Assembly (NCBI RefSeq): GCF_037392515.1
Contig: NC_090281.1
Location: 42,260,645 to 42,324,644, forward strand
DNA length: 64,000 bases
Reading direction: 5' to 3'
From: Haliotis asinina
Taxonomy: Eukaryota; Mollusca; Gastropoda; Lepetellida; Haliotidae
Below, in pieces: positions 13,101-25,100 of this stretch; positions within the stretch are counted from its first letter, which is position 1, and each line of letters starts with the position of its first letter. The translations under genes and the position numbers were made by a program. The notes beneath the pieces were generated by a model that saw only the letters and a list, made by a program, of their open reading frames with translations, did no database searches and had not been told where the DNA came from.

Positions 13101-16100
13101 ATAAATATCAAATGAAAGGAATATCGATGTCATTTCCATGTGAATATCATGCAAAGTGTATTGACTATGAAACGTTTAGTCAATGGTAATCAGCAGTCAT
13201 TCGTGACCAACTCGAGTTATGCTGTGGCATGCCTTGTAGCGATCTGTCACCCACTGATGGTGTTTTCTCTGTAATAAGAATAAGTAATAGCACTGCACGT
13301 CCCAGAATCATTCGCACATTACTGGTTTTAAATAACTGAACCCATTTGACAAAAAATGTTTCTGACAAGATAAACAAGGAAATTTTGTTGAAAACATATG
13401 ATTCTCTGCTGCTTTTTATCCTTCCAAATGTATACTTCTAAACAGGGTTTAAACGTTTATAAAGATTAAATTATGCCTGATAGATACAAATAAACCTCTT
13501 CAAATTTTCCTGAGATTTGAACACTGCAAACGTTTCCTTGAACAGTCAGTTGCACTTATACTTTTAATCATGTCATTTTAATGACAGACGTAAAGAAAAG
13601 GCCTTTTTGGTATTCCACTATAATAAACCTATTTCACGCTCTTTTCAACTGATGGTTGACCAGAAAATAATTACCGTCTTAAATTTCATAACTGAATAAC
13701 AAAACTAGTATTTATAGCATAAAAAAATTAAGATATGAAAGACATCATAAGAAAACAATATTACAGTGGTAATTACCAGAAAAAAGTGGTTATTATCAGT
13801 TTCAAAAGTTGTTATTACCAGTTTTAAAACAGAAAATTAAAAAAACCCATTTTGACCCCTCTGGGCTTTCGTAGGCTCCCTGCTGGAACAGATCGGTGTT
13901 TTCAATAATGGAACCACTTGCCTCGGACACTCTTTCGAGGCGACGTTGCACGGCAAGCTCAAGATGGCCATACGCGCTACTAAACAGACTGCCACTTTTC
14001 GCGTTCAGATGTATCTCCAGCTGACGGACTGTGATCAATTTGAACTTGTGAATAGTGATAGTTTCATCATCTAAAAAACATGTTAGGGTTTATTTCAGGT
14101 GTGTAAGAAATGTGACATATCGCTGATTTGATCTGATCAGCCATGGAAATACTACACATGTGTCAACCAAGCCAGGGAGCCTGGCCACCTAGTCCTGTTA
14201 TTCGCTTCTTATGACATGCTGAGTCGCCTTTTATGGCAAGCATGGGTTGCTGAAGGCATATTCTACCCAGGCCCTTCACGGGTCTATCCCTTCGAGAATG
14301 TCTGGACACTTTCACATATGCATCGCATCATACTAGTGAGTAAATACCAAAACTAACTGAAAACGGTATAGTTAATGTACATTACATTTCTACACTCGGC
14401 GCCCAGTGGCATTTAGGCATATATGCTAAACAAACCGTCAAACAAGTGGTATGACTCCATGAGATGAGAGAGCATTAATTGTTTTGCAAGTGTTCAGGAT
14501 ATCTTTGTTCACATCTGAAACCGATCGAGTAAGGAATTCGTTTTCAGACCTGATATATATTAACATTAATTTCACCGAAACACTTGGTATTGATGAGCCT
14601 CGATGTATTTTAGAGACAGTATCAGGCGGCCGAAGATTCACTTCGGAATTCTTTTTCTAAACTTAAGTTTTAGTGTTAAAAGTCTAAGTGTTTTCGGATT
14701 AATTTATACTTTTGCTTTTTTCATTTTAAACTATGTTTATAAGAATTTAATGCTTATATGTGATCCACCCAAATCTACGCACAGGGGCTTGTATTGCTGA
14801 AAATAAAACATCCTGGGTCCAACAAATTAAGCCTACACTGATATCCATATACATATAAAGAAGGAAAGGGATGAAATGCGCACAAAGTTGTCAAACACCC
14901 CACTGTCGATTATAATTATGGACGAATTCTGGGTGGGAAATTGTGGAATATACAGCCGCGATTCTTACTGAAATAAAGCCAGATAAATTCCCTTTCGAAT
15001 AAATCCAAATGTTTTCTCCACATACTAGTATAATCGAAATGTATTTGCATAATTTGGTCTAATAACTAGTCTCTGAAATGAAAATATTTTACAGAAATAA
15101 CAGTTCACACTAAAATAATATATTATACATGAAAGAAGCCCTGAACCTTTCTTTATTGTCAGTCCCGAAACTGTAAGTTTAGACTTGCTGCATATTCTAG
15201 ACTTGCATGCACTTTCTCTGATATATTTGTTTCATAGTCTGGATTATTTAACATGGACACATATACACAATTCTCGTGTTATTTCAGATACTTTTAGCAT
15301 ATTTGGAACTTCTGAATTATTCTGAAACTTGAACTTCGGAATATACCAGCAAAGGAATGTTTTACTGGGATGGGAGCACTTGACTAGGCCTTAAGAGGCG
15401 GTAACACCTAGCAGCACACCAGCTACAAGCCATGTAAAGAGGATCAACCTGGACAAGAGAACCAATAAACAAACCAAATAAATATTTGATTGTTAATTGT
15501 GGAATGCAACTTTTAACAGATAATGTCTCCAGCACGAATAGCCCCAATGCAGATGTCTTCAGTCTCTGAATCTTCCATCTCCTTTGACGGAAATACATGT
15601 ATATGTTATTTCTGTATAAGACACTAAAGATACATTTAGAAGAAAAACATTGACAACTCAAACCTCCTACTTTGGTTATATCATATACCTTAGTGTATAA
15701 TGCACCACTCTTGTGGTACTGATCGGACTGGACACGACAGTCGCTGACTGGTGGGTATACTGGTTGAACGTGCAGGGGGGTTCTCAACTCCTAAATTCTC
15801 GCAGCCTGGAGGACGTGTGTAGAGCCCTTAAACCCCGACAGGTCTATGTAGAGTTGACAAAATATTGGCACTTTAAGTCAACAGACGCTTTATGTCGCCA
15901 TTGTGGAATAAATACGATGAAGAGAACCTGTTACTAACCGTCAGTACCGTCAGCACCGCCAGCCATGATTAGAAATATTAACTCAAGTGGTGTACAAACA
16001 AAGTATTTTGAAGATGTATATAAAAAAAGCGGAAGAGCAACCATTCAAGCATTTAGCAGGAAATATTTGAAGATATCTGGAAATCGTTTTAAGTATCTCC

Positions 16101-19100
16101 ATTCAAGATACCTTAGTTCATTCAAGATATCTCAAATACAATTCAAGGTAACTATAAAACAGTTAATGTACCAATAATTCTCTACACTTTTTAATTTCTT
16201 AATAAAAGTGAAAATGGCTTGCCGTCGTGAATCAAGCTGTAAAATTTACATCTGACACAACTCACTACTTAAATCCGAAATAGGAGCTGCTACCATCAGA
16301 CCGCCGCTACAAAATTCCAGTTGTGAAAACAAAGACAGTCCACACATCCTCTATTCCAAATGCCATATCTCTCAAACAAATGTGAAGATATTTGAATCAA
16401 TGAATTTATGTATGTTATATGCCAGGGAGACTATTACCCTGGTTATGCATAAATGGTATCTCTTCGGTGTGTCAGTAGCTCTAATGTAACACAAATTCCC
16501 GGAAAGGCCATTCTGTTCTGATCTATAATGAAGAACCAGCACAGCATACCCAGGGACCGAACTGCCGTTCTCAGCGAAACAGTCAGCCGATACCAGTTTT
16601 CCGAACACATACGGAAATTACCGATCTTTCGCCGAATGAAAGGTGACCTGTTTCCGGTACACAGCTGATCCATATTGGACTTGACGGTGTGGCTGTTTTT
16701 GTTGTTTGAGAAGCAAGTTGACGATGCCAATACGAGGTAATGCTTCAAGTTAAAGATGCTTAATCTAACACCACGATTGTCACTTCGCTTCGGAAAACCT
16801 TCTTTCGTTGTATGTCGGTCTGACATGAAAAGGTGTATGAACAGTTCTACTTCTAGCCCAGTTGTTACTAATGTTAGTACGATTCGCGTTATTTCGGTGA
16901 TGAATGACTGAAAATGTCCTTTCAAGGCAGAAAGTGACAGCATCGCAATTTACCGATTGTAGCGCCCACTCGCCATAGGACATTTATATCGGATCGTAGC
17001 GCGACCGCTGTCTCAGATGTCTGAATAATCTTTATTCTTGACTGAAGTATGTATACAGAACCACAGGGCTTGTATTGCTGAAAATAAAACATCCTGGGTC
17101 CAACAAGCCTACACTGATATCCATGTACATATAAAGAAGGACAGGGATGTAATGCGCAGAAAGTTGTCAAAAGAAATTTTGGAATACAAAGTCACAATTC
17201 CCTTTCAAATAAATCCAAAATTATCAAAATCGGTGCACTATGTACCGAGTAACTTCGCTTGGAACTCAGGAAAAGACAACTTTTTCATTTGTATGCTAAT
17301 TACCTGCCTACGAAAATCATCGCCTCTCAGAGATGAAATACTACGTATTTCGCTTAAAACACCCGATTGGCGAAAAAACATAACCTTACCATAATCGCTA
17401 GATTTTCTGCTTTCGTTCTACAACCACTCAAATGAAATAGGGTATTCCTTTACCTGCAATACATGCATTTATTGTGAAATTAGTGGTATCGAGTGATCCG
17501 AGTCAACCATCAGAACTACTCTGTGTTTGGTCAAAAATAAAACACCAGTATTATTTTCATTTCGTGGCGTGATATATCATGTTGGTGCGAGCCTGTTTAG
17601 GGTGAAGGACAAACATGGTGGACTCTGATCACTCGTTACTCGAGTTAAGAACACTTTAAGTATTTTACACTGTAGAAGTTATCAACATGAATCCCCTCAG
17701 AAGACTAGACCCAAGCACTTTGGGGGGTTGTCACATGACCATGAGTGTGTTGACATGATATTTCATAAATGATGAAAATTAAACAAAAATCACCCCGGCT
17801 ATGTTGTGAATCTATGACATTACAGTTCAGGCCATAAAAATACAGATTCTAATATGCTGACAAAATATGACTCTCAATTTTCACCATTATCTTGACTTTT
17901 TTCCCCCAGAGAAGTAAGCATTACCAAAATCTGCGAACAACTACTCAAAAAGTAAACTTTGATAAGTTCAGCTGTGCGACAACATCTCCATATTCATGTT
18001 AGCTTATATCTGCAACATTCACAATGGGAGCAAGTTTTGTTTTATTAAATTTCATTTTTCTGATTATGAAATTTCTTAAGGATATCAAGCTTTGAAAAGA
18101 ATAGTTGCTAAATATTGCTAAATATATGTCACATTTGGTGAATAACATGAAAATTTCAGAAATGGTGATAACTGGTCTCATTAGTTGTTTGGAAAGCCCA
18201 ATTTACACCACTGCAATTTCTGCTGACAACTCTTCAGAGAAACACAATCAGCAACTGTAAACAAGTGGGAAGCATTGGTGAGTGGCTAGTCTATCGTCAA
18301 GATAAATTTTCGTTCATTGTGTTAAGAAACAATAGAGCAAATCATTAAAAACCCTTCAAAATGGTGATAACGGGTAGCTAGCCAGTGCATTAAGTATTTT
18401 ATGAGAAGCCATTCTATATGTATACCTAGCTAGCCACATTAGTGTGAACCTTTCAGTTTATTCTTCGCTTGGACCATGTATACATCCAGGTGAAGCCTAG
18501 TGCTTACAGCAATCGCTTATGACACCAAAGGTTCAATTCCCTTCATGAGCACAGTGTGTGAAGCCTATTTCTGGTGTCCCTTGCCATGATATTACTTGAA
18601 TATTGCTGAAAGAGGTGTGAAACTAAACTCACTCACTAACAGAAGCGGTCATCATCCAAATAGTAAGATTAAGTTTTTAGTGAGGTTTAACTAAGCCATC
18701 AACACCTATTACGTGTACATGTTTTTAGTGTCGGGCCTTACAGCAGCAGTGAAAAATGACTATTTCAACAAGCATCTGAGACTTTGGTTATATATTCTGA
18801 CATGGCCACAACCTTGCTCTTCATGTACCACAGTTGTCATCAAATTTAATAATTTCCTTTGAAACTTCTTTGTTTTATCCAACTGAATTGCTTTGTTTTT
18901 GATACTGTCTTTAAATGTGTCACCTTCAGTTATCAATATCATGATGTATATCATCAATCCTTGACCCAGATCTAGTAGTCGGTCGGATCTAGCTGTGCCT
19001 GGATGATAGAGAGTTATATTTGACACTAAAGGTCATGTTTTTATTTCCTAATACCAACCAAAATATATAAATCTTGCCATTTGGAGATCAAATCTATTGT

Positions 19101-22100
19101 TATGTGATACATGCTCAGTTACCATATATTTGCCAATGCAAGTAAACAGTCTGTATGTTTTGTTGCAGAATTCCCATACACAGGTGGTGACCTTGAGGTC
19201 ACCCCACAGATGTTGTCAGACTTCAATGAGGCTGGCTACATTCTCATCAGGTGAAAATGATAATAATAAAATATTGGGTCTTTGAATGTCATTTAGAAGT
19301 GAAATACATAAGAATGAAGATTTTTATGGATATCAACTTCTTTATATGAGAACACAACGTTTCGGAGTTAATGCTTACTCCTTCATCAGATGACTGAGAA
19401 TGAGGTACAGAGCTATATTATATATGTACAGGTAAAACAATAACAAAGTAACAAGTGGGATGAATTAACGAAAGCTAGAAGCCAGTATAACCAAGCACTG
19501 ATAGGAATAAGGACGATGTACATGATTGGGGATAAGGATGGAAGCCAATGGTGATAAATTACATCCTATCATGAGTAATGTATCACCACTGGCTTCCTTC
19601 CTTATCCCCAATCATGTACATCGTCCTTATCCCCTATCTGTGTTAAGTAAACATATCCTATCATCTGTAACGTATTACCTTTGGCTTCCATCATTGTTAT
19701 CATAACTGTTGGTTTCCTATCAGTGCTTGGTTATACTGGCTTCTAGCTTTAGTTAATTCATTCCACTTGTTACTTTGTTATTGTTTTACCTGTACATATA
19801 TAATATCGCTCTGTATCCCATTCTTAGTCACCTGATGAAGGAGTAAGCATTAACTCCGAAACCTTGTGTTCTCATATAACGAAGTTGATATCCATAAAAA
19901 TCGTCATTCTTAATAAACTATTGATTCTTATATACCACTAAAACCCCACTTACAGTTCTAAAAGACTTCCACAGTTCATTTTTACCCCAGGTAACCCAAA
20001 CTGGTGCTAGAAAGTCAAAAGCGGGAGGTTATAAACCCACTGGGTACCCATTTCCTGTGGGGTGAACAGAGGCAATTTTGAACAATTGCTTTTGTCTAGA
20101 ATGAGATCGCATGTATTCCATGTGCTTTGTTGTGGGAAAGGATTGAAGTCCTACAAACTCAGGAGTCAGGCTGAAGTGAAATACATAAGAATGAAGATTT
20201 TTATGGATATCAACGTCTTTATATGAGAACACAACATTTCGGAGTTAATGCTTACTCCTTCACTTCGTTTCTGTATGCCCATATTATGTCGATTTAAGAA
20301 AAAAATATATCCCAGATAACTACCTATTAAAATATCCCTCAACAGCCTTTGTTTCCATTCTGTGCTCCAAAAATGAAAATGTAATACGTAATTTTCCCCT
20401 CTATGTAAAACATGCTGTTATCCTTAGAAGCAATATCTTATCTGAACTGTAATTTCTTGCGCGAAATGTCTGTAACATGTGCTGATAATATACCTGTATT
20501 ATTTGTATATGGGCCGGAGGCCTTAAGTACAATAAATATCTTTGACTTTGACATGTTGGAATTTGTTAGTACAGTGATCCCTCAACAGGTGATTAATCTG
20601 TGTTTACTGAGTTAGCATTTTATGTTTGGCTGTGTATATTGTTGTGACATTATTGATTTTGTGTGGTGGAAGACGTTTTGCTGAATATGATCTATGAATG
20701 TCTCTCACAACCAATTTTGATGATGTGTTGACTGATGTTTTATTCAGCATGTACAGCACTTTAGTGTGTACTGGTTGTGACACCATGTCTGTGGTATATT
20801 GTTATTTAGAGGCCTGCTGGACAGTGTTGAGTTGAAGAAGGTCCAGGAGTGCCTGGAAGGAAGTGATGCCATCATGAAGCATGCATATGGGGTAAGCGAT
20901 GATGTCAGTGATGATGTCTTTTACAGGTTGCGTTTAGTTCAGCTGAACCCTGACCTAAGTAGTGTTGCTTTTAATTGACTCTTACACTATTCCAAGCGAA
21001 CCACGTAGTGTTATGTCAATTGGAGTGCTCTTTACGAGTATCCTGTGCACAACTTGAAACCAGTTTGCCAAACACTGACAACACCAACGGCTTTTGATGT
21101 AGAGAGCAATTTTATACATTCTACATATAGCAAGTGTTCGTAATTGCATTAAGAGGACACTGAGTACACATGGCCCTAAATGTATAATACTGGCAAAAAT
21201 ATAATCAAAAGTGTATGACATTGTGCCTTTTATGTTTTTGTGATGTTATCAAGCATGATAAAGTTTGTAAGATGTCATGACAATGTTAAAAATTGTACTG
21301 TACAGAGATTCCTCTAAATGGTGACAAATGTAAATGTTGATGAGATCTACATTATGTGATGGAGAAACTGTTCTGTTACAGGTTTCTGATGGCGAAGATC
21401 GCGAGAGCAAGCTGTGCATCTGGAGTCACCCTGGAGATGATGTGACAGGCATGGTGGGGCGGTGTGAGAAGGTGGTCACAACATCAGAAAAGGTGATCAC
21501 CACAAGACAGAATTACATTATTTTTCCTTATCCTGACTCTTGCTTAATTGCTTATCTCCTCTTCCCTGGCAAAGGTAGTGGAATACCTGAAATCCCTTGA
21601 AGTTCCCTTCTAATAGAAGCAGCTGTGAAATACACTCACCCACGTGTAACCTCGCCTTCCCCACACATACAGTCAGCTGACCGACCATGCTTGTTATTCT
21701 CTCCTTATCGCCCAGTGAGGACAGCTGGAATTACCTGGGATCTCCACTACAGTGATAAGTTTTTTAACTATTTCGGTCTTTTAACTATATTTATGTCATG
21801 TGTGGTATTCGGGTTATGTATATGTATCACAATTTGTTTATTTGTGATTATTGTGTGTTTATATAGCAGGTATTTCGTCAGCCGAGACTTAGTCTTGAGT
21901 TGATGAAATCGTGTTTACAGTGTAGGTTATGTCTGTCTTAGTTTCTCCGGCATGTCATTCTCTTCCCACAGAGGTTACTTGTCATATCTTCCTACGAACC
22001 TCTGCTCTAATACAGCCATATTTCGCAGTTCTCGTAAATTCCCTAGCGACAACAAATGGCAGCAGATTTATTTCCCTTTTGTTCTGTCCAATCAGGACAC

Positions 22101-25100
22101 GTGTGACATCGATTTAGATTCAACTTAACATATGCAAGCAATGTGGAGAAACAAATATGACATGACTGAGTTCTGTCTAGAAGAAACAAGTGTGTCTTGA
22201 ACACTTGAACCATGAAAGGGTCGTATTAGAACAAAGATTACGTAGGAAGATATGAAAAGTAACCTCTGTGGGAAGGGAATGCCGGCGTGTAAGCCCGTAT
22301 GTTCTTCCACTATTTGCTGTGAATTGTGCAGAAATTGATCTGTTTCAGAATTTATTGTATAAATTTCATTCTTTTCACAGGCGTGCGAGGGACAGGCAAT
22401 GTTGACTTTCATTAGTCATGTCTTAGCAGGTGATTTAGCTTCGGGTAACTGTTTTTCATTGACTGATGAATTTCACTCCAGTTACCAGTCAGGCGTGTCC
22501 CCGGGGTTATGCCTTGGGTCCAGCGAGTCATCCCCTAGACCACAGAAGAGTACTTCATTGGGATCAGGGCTGTCGCAGTCTAAGAAGTCTAGATCACCAT
22601 CGTCGTTGAAGACGAAGTCGTCTGCAACAGAGTAGTCGCTGAATCGACAGTCTTCACGGACGACATGTTTATGATGTGCCGCCGTTGATGCTACACTTCG
22701 AGCAGAATGTCAACCAGCATAGACAACTTCGTCAGACACCGTAGACTTCATCAGCAGCCTTAGTCATCACAGTAGACATCTCTACGAGTCAATCATCTGC
22801 GATGATTGGAACCTCTGCAAGCCTCCAACCCACATGAAGTCAGAGCCTTGGCCTCTACAGGGGAATTGCTCGCTATCAACTATAATGGAGGACTGCTTTT
22901 GGAAATCAAACATGGTGTTTGTCAACCATTACCTATGAGACATAATCACGGAGGATGTCACTGGCATTCACCAATTTGGGCCTCTTATAGTTGCCTGGAG
23001 GCGCTAAGTTCACTCGCCCGATTTATCACGTGACTTGTGGAAGTCAGATGTACTGCAGAATATAATGGTGGAGAGTCCATGAACACATCTTGAACAGACT
23101 AGAATGAGTGATTATGACCCTGTACTCGTAATGGAGATACTCGTACATGAAGAGGGGTCGCAACTAGTCTTGATTACAATATCTTGACATTCAGTTGCAT
23201 CAGAAACTAGCAGGACGCTAGTTACTTTCGATTATCGCTGTTACAAGTTCCTGTTGGGGGAGAAATTATTGGACGTAATTTTGACAGCCAGCAGAAACCA
23301 GCGTGGCTTGATTCACCACTGTTTCTGTCAGATGCTGTAAGTAATTAGGCATGAGTCAGGATAGGGAAAAATATGTAATTTTCTGAATAAAATTGATATT
23401 TTATACTTATCCTGACGCATGATGAAAGCCCTCCCAGCCACCCCCCACAAGCACGCTGAATTCCAATAATTCTCGTGTGGGGTGAGAGAGTAACAAGCAT
23501 GGTCTGTCAGCTGACCGTTTGCGCGGGGAAGGGAAGCCTACACATGGGTGAGTGTATTTTATGTCAGCTTTCTTTAGAAAGGAACTTCAAGGGATTTCAG
23601 GTATTCCACTACCTTCGCCAGGGAAGAGGAGATAAGCAATTAAGCATGAGTCAGGATAAGTATGAAATATAAATTATATTCAGAAAAGTACATTTTTAGA
23701 ATTTGTCCAGTGTATTTTATCTCAAATGACAAATCTCATGGAGCCATCATGCTGAAATTACACCATGGCTTTGTCTCGGAAGTAATGAAGTACCCTCCAA
23801 TGTTCCTTTCTCCTTGCCCAGACTGACAGGACATAACTTTCATGCAGTGTTTTTGGGCATGAAGGAAGCTATAGCAATACTTGGGACCAGAGTGATAACA
23901 GTTATAGTGTGAAGACGGAAATACACTGATTAGTCAGACCAATTTTATTTTTTGTTTTACAGATCCACCTGTCATTTATTTTTTTAAGAAAAAGAAAACA
24001 ATAAAAATTCATTTCCAAAATCTTAATGTTTTTGTTGGTTTGGATTGTTTTTTTACCTATATACACTTGGTGTATTTTCTTTTTTGGATTTTTTTCACCC
24101 CTGCCTTCAGGTCTTCTGAGGACAAAAAATCTGAAAGACATAAAATCTGCAAGACATAAAATTGGTCTGGCCTTATGCAGTAATCCCACTGCTTCAGAAG
24201 ATGGGGTTTTGTAGTGTTGATGGATTCCATGTAGTTTACATTCCAAGGTGGTGCATGAGATGGTGACAGAATGATGGGGACATTTTCACAAAACTTGACA
24301 TGGAATCTTAATTGCTAATTGTTACTGTGTTCCGTTTGAAGACAAAATCTCACCCTGGTGAGGTTTTATGACAGATATATCAACATGGGGCCATTAAGTT
24401 TGACTGCAAGGTGATCAATGATTATCATCTGCCTATGAAAGGGTCAGCTTCTGTGGGAGAGAGTAGTGTTTGTTGTTTGAGGTGTTCAGGGAACTGATGA
24501 TTCCACACTGGTTTCATAAGCATTTTGATGACATTTTATTGGAGTCCTATCCACTTGGAGATAATCACTAGATTTCATGCAAGCAGTGTCATATTTTGAA
24601 GTCAGTTTTGAATGAGAAAAGTAGTTTCCAAGCAGTTCATGTTATTGTGAGGTGTGAACTTCACCAGGACTACACAGAATGAATAGTACATATCCATATT
24701 GTAAATTAGCATGGCTCTAATCATGATTGTATTTTTGGCTGTATTTCAGTTGCTTGGAGGGGAGGTATATCACTACCACACCAAACTGATGATGAAGGAA
24801 GCATTCACTGGGGGCAAGCATGTGTGGCATCAGGATTATGGGTAGGTTCACAAAGAATATGAATAGGGCATGCATGTGTAGCATCAGGACTATAGACAAG
24901 AGGCTGAAAGGTTGAACATAAGCTGAATTACCTTTCACTTTCCAACCATTCATTTGTATCTAAATGTTTAGAAAAAGTGGTAGCTGGCAAAGTGAAGATG
25001 CATCTTGAGACATACCCCCTTGCAGAATCGTTCCAGTCAGCCTGCACGACATCTCATAGTATGGAAACAGATTTGGTGAGAATCCACGAGATCCATGTCA

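Larger units (their letters stand above)
19277..19911. mobile_element. Penelope-like foldback element with two hammerhead-like cores
   Basis: Two long inverted arms. The left begins TCTTTGAATGTCATTTAGAA and contains GAAGATTTTTATGGATATCA; the right carries the complements and ends CGTCATTCTTA. The centre (about 19430-19800) is itself an inverted duplication. The flanks are an imperfect 12-bp direct repeat (AATAAAATATTG at 19265-19276, AATAAACTATTG at 19912-19923). Each arm holds a hammerhead-like core, pointing outward. Penelope-like retroelements are known to carry hammerhead motifs in their terminal repeats; assignment to that group is inference because no reverse transcriptase is present. 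Confidence 0.65.

Noticed and set aside
14167..14184. CCAGGGAGCCTGG as another hairpin-family insert
   Set aside because: It is part of a diverged SINE head, whose normal sequence is similar, and has no target duplication.
15362..15937. Overlapping plus- and minus-strand ORFs of 74-141 codons
   Set aside because: No splice partners, no motifs and conflicting strands.
16443..16943. 166-codon minus-strand ORF
   Set aside because: No recognisable motif; overlapping ORFs in other frames; starts inside a hairpin-insertion region. Could be a repeat scrap, but I cannot support a gene.
21577..21603. Possible 27-bp micro-exon (VVEYLKSLE) between oxygenase exons 4 and 5
   Set aside because: It lies in a terminal inverted repeat found again at 23.6 kb, the donor is not consensus, and exons 4 and 5 already join in phase with the expected family length.
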